64,000 bases of DNA from Verrucomicrobiota bacterium (GTDB lineage Bacteria > Verrucomicrobiota > Kiritimatiellia > SS1-B-03-39 > UBA6053). Within the stretch, counting starts at the first letter, position 1, and each line of letters begins with the position of its first letter. Location: the NCBI GenBank assembly GCA_020831625.1, contig JAFIGD010000012.1, positions 1 to 64,000 on the forward strand, given 5' to 3'. A model generated the notes under the pieces. It worked only from the letters and a program-made list of their open reading frames with translations, was not told where the DNA came from and searched no databases. The position numbers and the translations under genes were made by a program. This document shows positions 25,535 to 34,120 of the stretch, piece after piece.

Positions 25535-28024
25535 ATGGATCCAAACGCGAACACCTTGGGGATTTTTACCGAACCCGTAAAGCAAATTGCATGTCCACAC
25601 TGCAATGCGGAGCTGGATGTCTCGGAGTTTGATGTCTTCGAGGACATTGTCTGTCCGGCCTGTCAACAAACCATCAAGGTGCCGGGGCGGCTGGGAAATT
25701 TCATCCTGATTGACGAACTGGGGCGCGGGGCGATGGGGTGTGTTTATTTGGCCCAGGACGAGTCGCTGGGCCGTCTGGTGGCATTGAAAGTCATGCGAAA
25801 AGAATACGGCGATGACCCCAAGATGCTGGAAAGCCTGCAGAAAGAGGCCAAGGCGATGGCGACGCTGAACCATCGGAACGTGGTTTCGGTGTATTCATTC
25901 GGCCGCGAAAAAGGGCAGCCGTTTTTTGTGATGGAGCTTCTTCAGGGGGAGCGGTTGGATGCGATGATGGCGGACGGGGGGATTGTGAACGAGGTGCGGC
26001 TTTTGGAAATCGCGCTGGATGTTGCGGGCGGACTGGAGGCGGCGGGCAGTGCCGGCTTGACGCACGGAGACATCAAGCCCGCGAATATTCTGATGAATGA
26101 CAAGGGGGTCGCCAAGGTGGTGGATTTCGGTCTGGCCCGTTTTATGGATCCAGACGCGGAAATCGAGATTTGGGGCACGCCGTATTACATCGCGCCGGAG
26201 AAAGCGCGGAAGAAAGGGGAGGACAGCCGCAGTGATCAGTACAGCCTGGGCGCGACAATGTATCATGCTCTGGCGGGTCAACCTCCTTTTAACGGAGACA
26301 ATCCGACCAAAGTTGTTCTGGCGGCCCTGAAGGAGGAGACGCCGGTGATCACGGACGCCAATCCGGATGTGTGTCCCCGCACGGCGTCGGTGATTCGGCG
26401 GATGATGGACAAGTCGCCGAATAAGCGGTATCCGACTTATGCCTCGCTCCGTTCAGATTTGGAACTGGCTTTGTCTGAAGCCCGCGCGGTGGAGGAGGCC
26501 CGGCGCCTGGCGGAACAACAGGAACAGGCGGGGAAAAATAAAAAGAAAAACACGCTGCTTCCGATTATGATGTCGGTGGCGACGTTGATTCTGGTCGCGG
26601 TGGCGCTGGGAATTTTTATGCAGGGCCGCAGAAGCCGGGCCGCGGGTCAGGTCACGTATCCGGGGCCCTCACGTGCATTGCATGAACCGCTGCTGCGCAA
26701 TGTGGAGGACCGCAATCTCCGCACGGCTGCGGACGCGCTGAGGCTTAATCAGCTGAATGAGTTTGCCGAGAGTATGGGGTATGCCTCCCGGAATATTCCT
26801 GAAATTCATGCCGCGCAGGCCTGGTACAATTTTTTTCTGGCGGGGATGTTGCTTTATGCCCAGCATCCGGATGCGGCCCGTGAACGGTTGGAGGCGGTCG
26901 TAAACCAGGATCCGATCCTGTTTGACGGAGGGCGGACCCCCCGCGAAGATCCAAGACTTCTGGCCCGAAAAGCGCTGGGTCAAATCAGTGAGCGGGAATT
27001 CAGCCGGGCTCTGCGGAATGTCGAGCCGTATTTTGTTCATCTGGCTGAATTGGCACAGGGATATCAACTGATACTGGACGGGCGTTCAAACGATGCCGCC
27101 CGCCATTTCCGCTCTTATGCGGAATACCGTCCCAGCGGCGGGATTGCCTGGCCGTACGTTTTACAGGTTCTGGCCCCGTCGATGCATCTGCCGCGTCCGC
27201 AAATTCCCATTCCCGCTTCGGTCCTGTCGCTTTCCGGGTCTCAAGGTGCGGGGGGGGACTCCCTTCCGGAAGCGGCCGCCGAGCAACCCCGGGCCCCCCA
27301 ACCGAATCCGCTATCGGGTATGGGGGTGCGTGACAATCAGAACCGGCCTCTCTTTCAGGTGGCCCGTGAGGACTCCCGGCAGCGGCTTACCGGCAATTTG
27401 CGCGCGCCTTCCTGGAGCACGACTCCAAACGGGGAAATATATTTTCTGGGGTCCGGCGAAGTGGTGACCGAGGCCCGGGGGTTAAATCTTCTGGCGGAAC
27501 GGCGTTTCACGCTGGCAACGATCCTTGAAATTCCCGCGTCGGTTTCAGGTTCTGAACCGGCGGTGTTGATTCACGGTGGATCTCCGGTCCGCTCCCAGGG
27601 GGGCGGACTCCAGTTTCAAGGGTATTTGATTACCCTGGAGAACGGCGCACTTCGGGTTCGAATCGGTGACGGAAATCAACTTGTTGTTGACCGCACCGCC
27701 CGTCCCGGAAATTTGACTCCCGGTAAAAAGCAGCTGCTGACACTGTCCTGGGCCGGCTGGAGCCCGGAGGGTCAGGCCTCGATGCGGCTGATTCTGGGGC
27801 TGGACGACCAGGAGGTCGGGAACTGGACCCTCCGCGAAAACGAAATGCCGCCCTCGCTGGTGGAACATTTCGTTCTCTTCGGTCGTGCACCCCGGGAGGC
27901 CAACCGCTTTGACTTTGGTCAGGAGGGCATCACGGTGCTTCGTTCCTTCATCCTTGACCGGCCGGTCGGGATTACGACATTGTTTGATGAATACCGGGAA
28001 CGGATTGCCGCCTGGAACCGTTAA
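25535..28024 (+). CDS. Membrane Ser/Thr protein kinase with N-terminal zinc ribbon (HGD, non-RD)
   Basis: An 829-residue protein. Residues 20-43 form a zinc ribbon (CX2C-X16-CX2C). The kinase domain (about 55-318) has the glycine loop LGRGAMGCVY, VALK (K85), the catalytic loop HGDIKPANIL, and DFG in VVDFGLARF. The usual HRD arginine is glycine, which predicts that activation-loop phosphorylation is not needed for activity. One transmembrane segment lies near 345-366. The outer part (about 460 residues) has a helical repeat-like region and a C-terminal beta-rich, LamG/concanavalin-like domain (FQGYLITLENGALRVRIGDG) that could bind carbohydrate. A paralogous kinase follows 6 bases later, so the two form an operon. 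No Shine-Dalgarno is obvious. Confidence 0.88.
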   Translation: MDPNANTLGIFTEPVKQIACPHCNAELDVSEFDVFEDIVCPACQQTIKVPGRLGNFILIDELGRGAMGCVYLAQDESLGRLVALKVMRKEYGDDPKMLESLQKEAKAMATLNHRNVVSVYSFGREKGQPFFVMELLQGERLDAMMADGGIVNEVRLLEIALDVAGGLEAAGSAGLTHGDIKPANILMNDKGVAKVVDFGLARFMDPDAEIEIWGTPYYIAPEKARKKGEDSRSDQYSLGATMYHALAGQPPFNGDNPTKVVLAALKEETPVITDANPDVCPRTASVIRRMMDKSPNKRYPTYASLRSDLELALSEARAVEEARRLAEQQEQAGKNKKKNTLLPIMMSVATLILVAVALGIFMQGRRSRAAGQVTYPGPSRALHEPLLRNVEDRNLRTAADALRLNQLNEFAESMGYASRNIPEIHAAQAWYNFFLAGMLLYAQHPDAARERLEAVVNQDPILFDGGRTPREDPRLLARKALGQISEREFSRALRNVEPYFVHLAELAQGYQLILDGRSNDAARHFRSYAEYRPSGGIAWPYVLQVLAPSMHLPRPQIPIPASVLSLSGSQGAGGDSLPEAAAEQPRAPQPNPLSGMGVRDNQNRPLFQVAREDSRQRLTGNLRAPSWSTTPNGEIYFLGSGEVVTEARGLNLLAERRFTLATILEIPASVSGSEPAVLIHGGSPVRSQGGGLQFQGYLITLENGALRVRIGDGNQLVVDRTARPGNLTPGKKQLLTLSWAGWSPEGQASMRLILGLDDQEVGNWTLRENEMPPSLVEHFVLFGRAPREANRFDFGQEGITVLRSFILDRPVGITTLFDEYRERIAAWNR

Positions 28025-28030
28025 GTTCCG

Positions 28031-29182
28031 ATGAGTGCCGGCACTAAAAATTTTTTGATCCGGTCCGATAAATTGGGCCGGGCACACTGCGAGCACTGCG
28101 ACACGCTGCTGGATGTTTCGGATTTTCATGTGTTTGAGCTGATCGAATGCCCCGAGTGCGGAAAGCCGACCACCGTTCCGGGTCAACTGGGCGATTATAT
28201 TCTCCTGCATGAACTCGGCCGCGGCGGCATGGGGGCGGTGTTTCTGGCCCGCGACACCCGGCTCGGGCGGAAAGTCGCTCTGAAAATTCTGAACTCGGTC
28301 TACGGGCAGAATCCTGAATTTATCGACGCGCTGCTTCAGGAGGCCAAAGCGACCGCGGCGTTAAACCATCAGAATATTGTTCATATTTTCAGTTTCGGCC
28401 AGGTGTATCAACAGCCGTATTTTGTCATGGAGCTGGTGGATGGCATTCGTCTGGACCAGTGCATCGGCGTGAAACTGGAACCGGACGAGGCGGGCTGGCT
28501 GGAACTCATGGCGCAGGTGGTGGACGGATTGGCGAACGCCCAGACGCACGGCCTGATTCACGGGGATGTGAAACCGGCGAACATGCTGATGGACGAACGG
28601 GGCGTTGTGAAAATTTCAGACTTCGGCATCGCCCGCTTCGGCGAGTCCGGGCCCTCAGACACGATTTTCGGAACCCCCATGTATATAGCGCCGGAAAAGG
28701 CGAGGGGCAAAGCGTATGATCACCGCTCCGACCAGTACAGTCTCGGCACAAGTTTTTGGCATTTGGTCACCGGCCGTCCCCCATTTGTGGGAAAAACCTC
28801 ACGGGCGGTGGTTTTCAACCGGTTTGAAAAACCGCCGCCGGACTTGCGTGAAGTGATGCCGAATCTTTCGGATTCGTTTGCGGCGTTGATTCTGAAAATG
28901 ATGGCCTTGAATCCGGAGGAACGGTTTGAGGATTTTTTCGCGCTCAAATCCGAAATCGTGAGACTTCAGACCGCCGGGTTTTCCGAGGCGTTCGCACAGG
29001 AAACGCTTCAGGATCAATCGCTGAAGGAGGTGGAGACCCAGCCGGTTTTGACGGTTTTGGACAATACCGACGTGCAAACGCCCCCCTCACAACCCGACCG
29101 CCGGGATAAAATGCTCTTGGGACTACTCTGGGGAGGCGTTGCCGCGGGGTTTTCCGTCATTCTCTGGATGCTTCTGCGTTGA
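28031..29182 (+). CDS. Tail-anchored Ser/Thr protein kinase with N-terminal zinc ribbon (HGD)
   Basis: A 383-residue paralogue of the preceding kinase. Its zinc-ribbon cysteines are at 20, 23, 40 and 43 and its kinase lysine at 85, the same positions as in the first kinase. It has LGRGGMGAVFLA, HGDVKPANML and ISDFGIARF, followed by GTPMYIAPEKARG. The only membrane segment is at the very C-terminus (LGLLWGGVAAGFSVILWML), so the enzyme faces the cytoplasm with no outer sensor and may pair with its larger neighbour. Plausible substrates include the nearby membrane protein with repeated TMxI motifs, but this is inference. Confidence 0.88.
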   Translation: MSAGTKNFLIRSDKLGRAHCEHCDTLLDVSDFHVFELIECPECGKPTTVPGQLGDYILLHELGRGGMGAVFLARDTRLGRKVALKILNSVYGQNPEFIDALLQEAKATAALNHQNIVHIFSFGQVYQQPYFVMELVDGIRLDQCIGVKLEPDEAGWLELMAQVVDGLANAQTHGLIHGDVKPANMLMDERGVVKISDFGIARFGESGPSDTIFGTPMYIAPEKARGKAYDHRSDQYSLGTSFWHLVTGRPPFVGKTSRAVVFNRFEKPPPDLREVMPNLSDSFAALILKMMALNPEERFEDFFALKSEIVRLQTAGFSEAFAQETLQDQSLKEVETQPVLTVLDNTDVQTPPSQPDRRDKMLLGLLWGGVAAGFSVILWMLLR

Positions 29183-29190
29183 CGCAGCGG

Positions 29191-29853
29191 TCACGGCAAC
29201 ACGTCTTTTTTGCGTTGTAAACGCCAAACCGACACCTCTCCAACTTGGAGTATGTTTTTCCGAAGCCAGTCTTCGGTTGAAAGCATGTCAAAAAACGTTT
29301 TGGCCACCGGACGGCCGGGTTCGCTCAGCCACACTTCTCCGCCGGGTGCCAGCAGGCGGTTGAAGGATTCGAGCAGAGGCAGAAAATTCCGCTCCTCATA
29401 GGCCACATCAGCGGCCAGAATCCAGGAGACACGCAAAGCATCCGGCGGGTTCCGCCAATCGATCAGCTGGGTGGCGGGTGAATCAATGCCGGCGCATTGA
29501 GCGTTCCAGGCGGCGAGGGTAAGAGCCTCCGGCATATAATCCGACCAGATGCCTCGGGATCCCCGGCGGCATGCCGCCAGGCCCGGCAGTCCCGGCCCGC
29601 ATCCCAGCTCCAGCCAAGGGCCTTCCGGCCGGGAATCCACGGTCAGAACCGCCTCCGCTAAAACCCGGGCCGAAGGCCAGAGCTCCGCCCAGTAAGGGAG
29701 CCGCTCATCGAGGACGTCCGGATGATCCGGGGCTTTCTCGGCAAGTGCCTCAAGCAGGCGGTCCGGATGCTTTGCGGTCCAAAGCGCGAACGACTCGGAA
29801 CCGACCCGGACCGTGGTGGAGATCATTTCACATGGGAAATCGGGTGTGGACAT
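29191..29853 (-). CDS. Class I SAM methyltransferase, METTL21/ETFB-lysine-type
   Basis: A 220-residue Rossmann-fold methyltransferase. It has the pre-motif PYWAELWPSARVLAEAV, motif I LELGCGPGLPGLAA and the acidic motif-II residue in GIWSDYMPEAL, then ILAADVAYEERNF. The WAELWPS-type segment before motif I is characteristic of protein lysine methyltransferases of the METTL20/21 group, so a protein substrate is likely rather than a small molecule. Which protein is modified cannot be told. It is convergent with the kinase operon (8 bases) and divergent from the TMxI-repeat gene. Confidence 0.7.
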   Translation of the reverse strand: MSTPDFPCEMISTTVRVGSESFALWTAKHPDRLLEALAEKAPDHPDVLDERLPYWAELWPSARVLAEAVLTVDSRPEGPWLELGCGPGLPGLAACRRGSRGIWSDYMPEALTLAAWNAQCAGIDSPATQLIDWRNPPDALRVSWILAADVAYEERNFLPLLESFNRLLAPGGEVWLSEPGRPVAKTFFDMLSTEDWLRKNILQVGEVSVWRLQRKKDVLP

Positions 29854-29956
29854 GAGCCTTTGTTTATCGGCTCACACCCAGTTGGATCAAGCTCTACTTT
29901 GCAGACACCCGGTAAAACTGTAATTTTGGAATAGGTTATGCTTTATTTTCCAGACC

Positions 29957-31903
29957 ATGACCACGCACGATTCCGGGAGCACGTCCGGTCCAGAAAAAAA
30001 ACTGAGTTTAAAATATCGTTTATCGCAGCTAAACGAGAAAAAATTCGCATTGGATGACGAGTCGTCTGATGCGGACAAAACAATGCAAATTGTTCTGCCT
30101 GAAGAGGATGAGTCTAATCAGACGATGCAGATTGATGAGGGGGATATACAAATTCACCCCGATTATCGTTCGGGGCATCCCGGGCCAGGTAAACCGGATG
30201 AATCCCCTGAACATGAAGCGGAACGGACGATGCGCCTTTCAGATCTTTCTCAGGAAGAAGAGTCGGACCGCACCATGTTGATCAATTTTGAAAAGGACGG
30301 AACCCTGGAAGAGGCGGCGTCTGACCGGACAATGAAAATCAAATGTGATCGGGATGAGATCAGTGAAGAAGAGGCTTCTGACCGGACGATGATGATTGAT
30401 TTGGGGAAAAACAAGGGGGGGGGAGAGGATCACCTGGACCGAACAATGATGATTGACCTGGGGAAAAGCGGGGCGGGGGAAGGAGCGGAATATGACCGGA
30501 CGATGATGATTGATTTGGACCGTGACCGTGATGCCCTGCCGGAGGGCACAGACCGGACCATGCTGATTCACATGAACCGGCAAGCGGATGAGGAGCCGGA
30601 GATCGAAGCTCGTGTGCACCCCCCCTCCGAGTCAAAAACCGCGCGGTACGCGAAAGTGGTTCGTCCGGGAGAGTCAAAGTCCCGCACGTCATCGCTGCCT
30701 CTGAGCATGAGCAAAGCCGACGAATCCCGCCACACACCCATGGGGGATCCCCGCAAGCGGAGCAGCGTCAAGCGAACCCTTTCGGGGGGATCATCCCCTA
30801 TGGAAGAAATGCGGAATGAGAATCCACTTTGGGCCTGGACCCGGGCTGTGCATCCAACCCGGGGAGGACTGGCGGCACTGCTCTGTTTTCCCGTCTCCGG
30901 CTTGGCCTTCGTGAATATCGCGTTTTCCTGGATGATTCCCGATCATCCGGGGCCCTTGCCGATTGTGGGTTCGGACGCTTTTGTCAGCCAATATTTGGTG
31001 CCTGATTTGGCCACAGGCTTCCTCTTATGGTTTATTATGGCGATGCTCGCTCAAATTCTGTATTCCGGCGCGGGAGGTCGGCCGCCTTTATTGTGGACGT
31101 TGAAGATCATGGTGTTCGCCCTGCTGCCGTTCGCGTTGGTTCGGCTGGGCTGGATGGGGGTGCATGTGCTGATGAACGGACCGGAGTCGTTTCTGCGGGG
31201 ATACCGCCCCCCCTGGGCGAGCGGTGTCACCCCCGTGCTCTATTTTCTGACGGGGGCACTGACCGTGTTCATGCTCTCAAAAGCCGCCTCCAGTGTGCAT
31301 TGTCAGGCGCACGAAAAGAGGGCGCTGTTTTCCTTCTCATTGATTCCGATATTGTTTTTGACCGGACACATTGCCTTTATGCAGATACAGGGCTGGCGTT
31401 TTGAACAGCGCATCGGTCCCGCCTGGCGTCGGGCGGAATCGGCCTGGTCCGAGTCCCGTTCCCGTGAGGCCTTGCCGCTTTTAGAGGAGGTTTTGGATTA
31501 TCCGCGGATTCTGACTCCGTCTCAAAAAGCCCGGTTTTACCAGATGCGCGGTGAGCTGCGGTTACAGGAGGGGCTGGTCCTGAAGGCCCGCGAGGATTTT
31601 ATCCGTACGGTGCAGTTGCTGCCGCCCTCCCATGCGGAAAACCGAATGGCCCGCGCCGCGAATCTCCTGGCGCTGGACCGGGTGGATTTGGCCCGGGTTC
31701 AGCTGCAGATTGCGGAGGAAATGCGGCCCGCTTCGGCCAATGTCCACCGCTGGCTGGCCCGTTTGGCTCTCGGTGACTTTGACCCCGAATTGAAAAACCC
31801 GGCACTTGCGATTGATTATGCCCGCCAGGCGGTCGCCCTCGAGCCGAGCGCCCCGAATAAAGCGCTGTTGGAACGGACTGAGCGGGCCCTAAGCCCGCTC
31901 TGA
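29957..31903 (+). CDS. Membrane TPR protein with nine TMxI motifs, probable kinase substrate
   Basis: Three parts make up 648 residues. Residues 1-275 are acidic, disordered-looking and cytoplasmic, with T-M-x-I/L at threonines 42, 56, 91, 106, 125, 144, 163, 182 and 201. The last six are spaced exactly 19 residues and most sit in (S/L)DRTMMI-like contexts. Residues about 290-480 hold five hydrophobic segments. The C-terminal 170 residues are TPR-like (AESAWSESRSREALPLLEEV, LKAREDFIRTVQLLPPSHAE). Thr followed by Ile or Leu at +3 is the preferred form of phosphothreonine ligands of FHA domains, so the repeats may be multi-site docking points phosphorylated by the neighbouring kinases. No homologous characterised protein is known to me. 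Confidence 0.7.
   Translation: MTTHDSGSTSGPEKKLSLKYRLSQLNEKKFALDDESSDADKTMQIVLPEEDESNQTMQIDEGDIQIHPDYRSGHPGPGKPDESPEHEAERTMRLSDLSQEEESDRTMLINFEKDGTLEEAASDRTMKIKCDRDEISEEEASDRTMMIDLGKNKGGGEDHLDRTMMIDLGKSGAGEGAEYDRTMMIDLDRDRDALPEGTDRTMLIHMNRQADEEPEIEARVHPPSESKTARYAKVVRPGESKSRTSSLPLSMSKADESRHTPMGDPRKRSSVKRTLSGGSSPMEEMRNENPLWAWTRAVHPTRGGLAALLCFPVSGLAFVNIAFSWMIPDHPGPLPIVGSDAFVSQYLVPDLATGFLLWFIMAMLAQILYSGAGGRPPLLWTLKIMVFALLPFALVRLGWMGVHVLMNGPESFLRGYRPPWASGVTPVLYFLTGALTVFMLSKAASSVHCQAHEKRALFSFSLIPILFLTGHIAFMQIQGWRFEQRIGPAWRRAESAWSESRSREALPLLEEVLDYPRILTPSQKARFYQMRGELRLQEGLVLKAREDFIRTVQLLPPSHAENRMARAANLLALDRVDLARVQLQIAEEMRPASANVHRWLARLALGDFDPELKNPALAIDYARQAVALEPSAPNKALLERTERALSPL
30257..30571 (+). repeat. 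Six 19-residue (57-base) degenerate repeats carrying DRTMxI
   Basis: Threonines at residues 106, 125, 144, 163, 182 and 201 recur every 57 bases without any slippage in spacing. At DNA level the units are diverged apart from the GACCGGACNATG-type core, while at protein level the core (D)RTMxI is almost invariant. That pattern suggests selection on the motif rather than recent duplication. Three further copies upstream (42, 56, 91) have irregular spacing. Confidence 0.8.
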
Positions 31904-33940
31904 CGGATCGGTCGATGACACCAGCGGCAGTCCGATTTCAAACGCGGCCCCTTTTCCGGGTTCTGAATGAACCTGAATATAGCCTCCGGCCTGCCGAACG
32001 AGGCCGTAAACGGTGGCAAGCCCCATTCCCGTTCCGTTGTCCCGGGATTTTGTGGTGAAAAATGGATCGAATATTTTGGACTGCAGGTCCGGGTCCATCC
32101 CCGGTCCGTTGTCTTTGACATGCAAGCGGGCGTAAACGCCGCCGGGGCAGTCCGGGATAGTATGCGCCGCCAGAAAAAACGTGTCGGTGCGGATTTCGAT
32201 GGTTCCCGGACCCGCCAGCGCGTCCCGCGCGTTGATGCAGAGGTTCATCAGGATCTGGTCCACACAGGTTGGATCAATTTTTACGGGAAGAGGTGTTTCC
32301 GAAGGATTCCACAGGAGGCGGATATCTTTTTCAAACAGATTGTTGAGGAGGCCCCGCAAATCATTGATGACATCATTCAGGTCCACCACAACCGGGCAAA
32401 GATCCTGTTTACGGGAAAACGCCAGCAGTTGCCGGGTGATTTTAACGGAGCGGGTTGCGGCGCTGTGAATATGGTTCAGTTCCTCCATTTCGGGAGAATC
32501 GGGCGGCATTTTCATTTTCATCAGTTCGCAGCCGCCCAGAATAACCCCCAGCATGTTGTTATAATCGTGGGCGACGCCGCCGGCCAGCCGACCGACCGCG
32601 TCGAGCTTGTGGGCGTGGAACAGCTCCGCCTGCAGGGCCAGCTGTTCTTTTCTGGCGTCTTTCATGGCCTGAATGTCCTCATGAAATCCGATAAACCGGT
32701 TTTCCTCCAGACGCCTTGCACAAATCCGGACCCAAAACCGCTCGCCCGACTTCTTTTTCAATTGCATTTCCGCGTCCATGAATCCCTCCTCCAGCAAGGA
32801 CGCGAACTGTTTTCCCGCCAGTCTCTGAAAATCATCCGCCACCAGGGTCGACACGGGTTGACCCATCAGTTCCCGCTCGGAGTATCCCGTCATTTCGCAG
32901 GCCATGGGATTCAGTTCCTGATAGAGCCCCAGCTCATTGACAATAAAGACACCGAACGGAGCGTGATCAATATAACTCCTCCATTTTTGTTCACTGTCCC
33001 GAAGTTGAGCGTTGGCATCTCTGAGCGAGGCGACGGCCTGATCCACTTTCGACCGCAACAGGGCGTTAAACACCACAAAGGTAGATAAACTCACAGCCAA
33101 CAGCAACATAAGACCCGACATCCAGGTGGGGATCACATTGCGGGAGTCAGATTTCATCCAGCGGGCCAGAACCTGGAAGTAGGGTGAATTTGCCCGGTTT
33201 TGCCAGTCACGGATGTTCCGGTCGATCGCGCCCAGCACATCCGCGTTTTCCCCGCGGTTGGCCACAAAATACAAAGCGACCGGATTAAGAATTACCGGGG
33301 TTTTCCGCAGGCCGTGCCGGTTGTACACCATGTCGCCGAAAAATTGATTGGCGACGACAGCATCCGCCTGATTGGCCACAACCATGCGGAAAGCCTCGTC
33401 AAACGAGTCCGCGGGTACCAGCGTGAAGGATAATTCCAGACCTTCCGCCAGCCGCTGAAGCACATTCGCCTGAACCGAGTCTTTCAACACCGCAACACGC
33501 AGCCCGTTCAAGTCGCCCAACCCTTCAATCCGAAACCGTCGGCGCGCATAGACCTGAGACCAGGAGGTGATTACAAACTCGGAATGGAAATCCATTATTC
33601 GGGCCCGGGCGGCGGTATGGGCAACGTCCGGCATGAGATCCAGCTCATTGTTTTGCAGTTTTTGCAACCCCTCCGCCCAGGTGACCGGCACATAGTCTAA
33701 TTCCCATCCCTCAACCTCCGCAATCGCATCAAGAAGTTCCAGAAAAATACCGGACGCATTGCCTTCGGGGGTCATAAACACTTTCGGCGGATTGTCATAA
33801 ACCCCTACGCGAAGGGTCCGCGCGGACACCGGCACACCCATCCAAACGGCTGACATCAAAAACAACGCGAACTTTCGCAAAAGGGTCCTGCTCCTCCGCG
33901 GGACGTCTCCCCCTCCTCCATGCTTTCGATGGTGATTCAT
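31889..33940 (-). CDS. Sensor histidine kinase: SBP_bac_3 - PAS - HisKA - HATPase
   Basis: A membrane sensor with an extracellular solute-binding type 3 domain (TLRVGVYDNPPKVFMTPEGN onward, about 40-270), a membrane segment (WMSGLMLLLAVSLSTFVVF), a PAS domain (SYIDHAPFGVFIVNELG), a HisKA region with the phospho-histidine in LAGGVAHDYNNMLG, and an HATPase domain with N, G1 and G2 boxes (NLCINARDAL, DNGPGMDP, GTGMGLATVYGLV). The HDYNN form is typical of kinases that often partner NtrC-like or orphan regulators. A signal peptide (LFLMSAVWMGVPVSA) fits the outer domain. The ATG at 33940 is chosen; an upstream TTG would add 11 residues. Its last 15 bases overlap the end of the convergent TMxI gene. 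Confidence 0.88.
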   Translation of the reverse strand: MNHHRKHGGGGDVPRRSRTLLRKFALFLMSAVWMGVPVSARTLRVGVYDNPPKVFMTPEGNASGIFLELLDAIAEVEGWELDYVPVTWAEGLQKLQNNELDLMPDVAHTAARARIMDFHSEFVITSWSQVYARRRFRIEGLGDLNGLRVAVLKDSVQANVLQRLAEGLELSFTLVPADSFDEAFRMVVANQADAVVANQFFGDMVYNRHGLRKTPVILNPVALYFVANRGENADVLGAIDRNIRDWQNRANSPYFQVLARWMKSDSRNVIPTWMSGLMLLLAVSLSTFVVFNALLRSKVDQAVASLRDANAQLRDSEQKWRSYIDHAPFGVFIVNELGLYQELNPMACEMTGYSERELMGQPVSTLVADDFQRLAGKQFASLLEEGFMDAEMQLKKKSGERFWVRICARRLEENRFIGFHEDIQAMKDARKEQLALQAELFHAHKLDAVGRLAGGVAHDYNNMLGVILGGCELMKMKMPPDSPEMEELNHIHSAATRSVKITRQLLAFSRKQDLCPVVVDLNDVINDLRGLLNNLFEKDIRLLWNPSETPLPVKIDPTCVDQILMNLCINARDALAGPGTIEIRTDTFFLAAHTIPDCPGGVYARLHVKDNGPGMDPDLQSKIFDPFFTTKSRDNGTGMGLATVYGLVRQAGGYIQVHSEPGKGAAFEIGLPLVSSTDPSERA

Positions 33941-34120
33941 GATTGACGACAGTTTACCGGGTTTCCTATACAATATACAAGGTAATAATTTTTACGCCTT
34001 TGGATAAATCTTGGCGCGATCTGTTTTTTTCATTGCAAGTTTTGACGGTCCATGGAATTGTGTTCAAGTGCAGATGCCGTTTCTGCATGAATGTTCACCC
34101 CTCTGAATAGGTTAACTATA

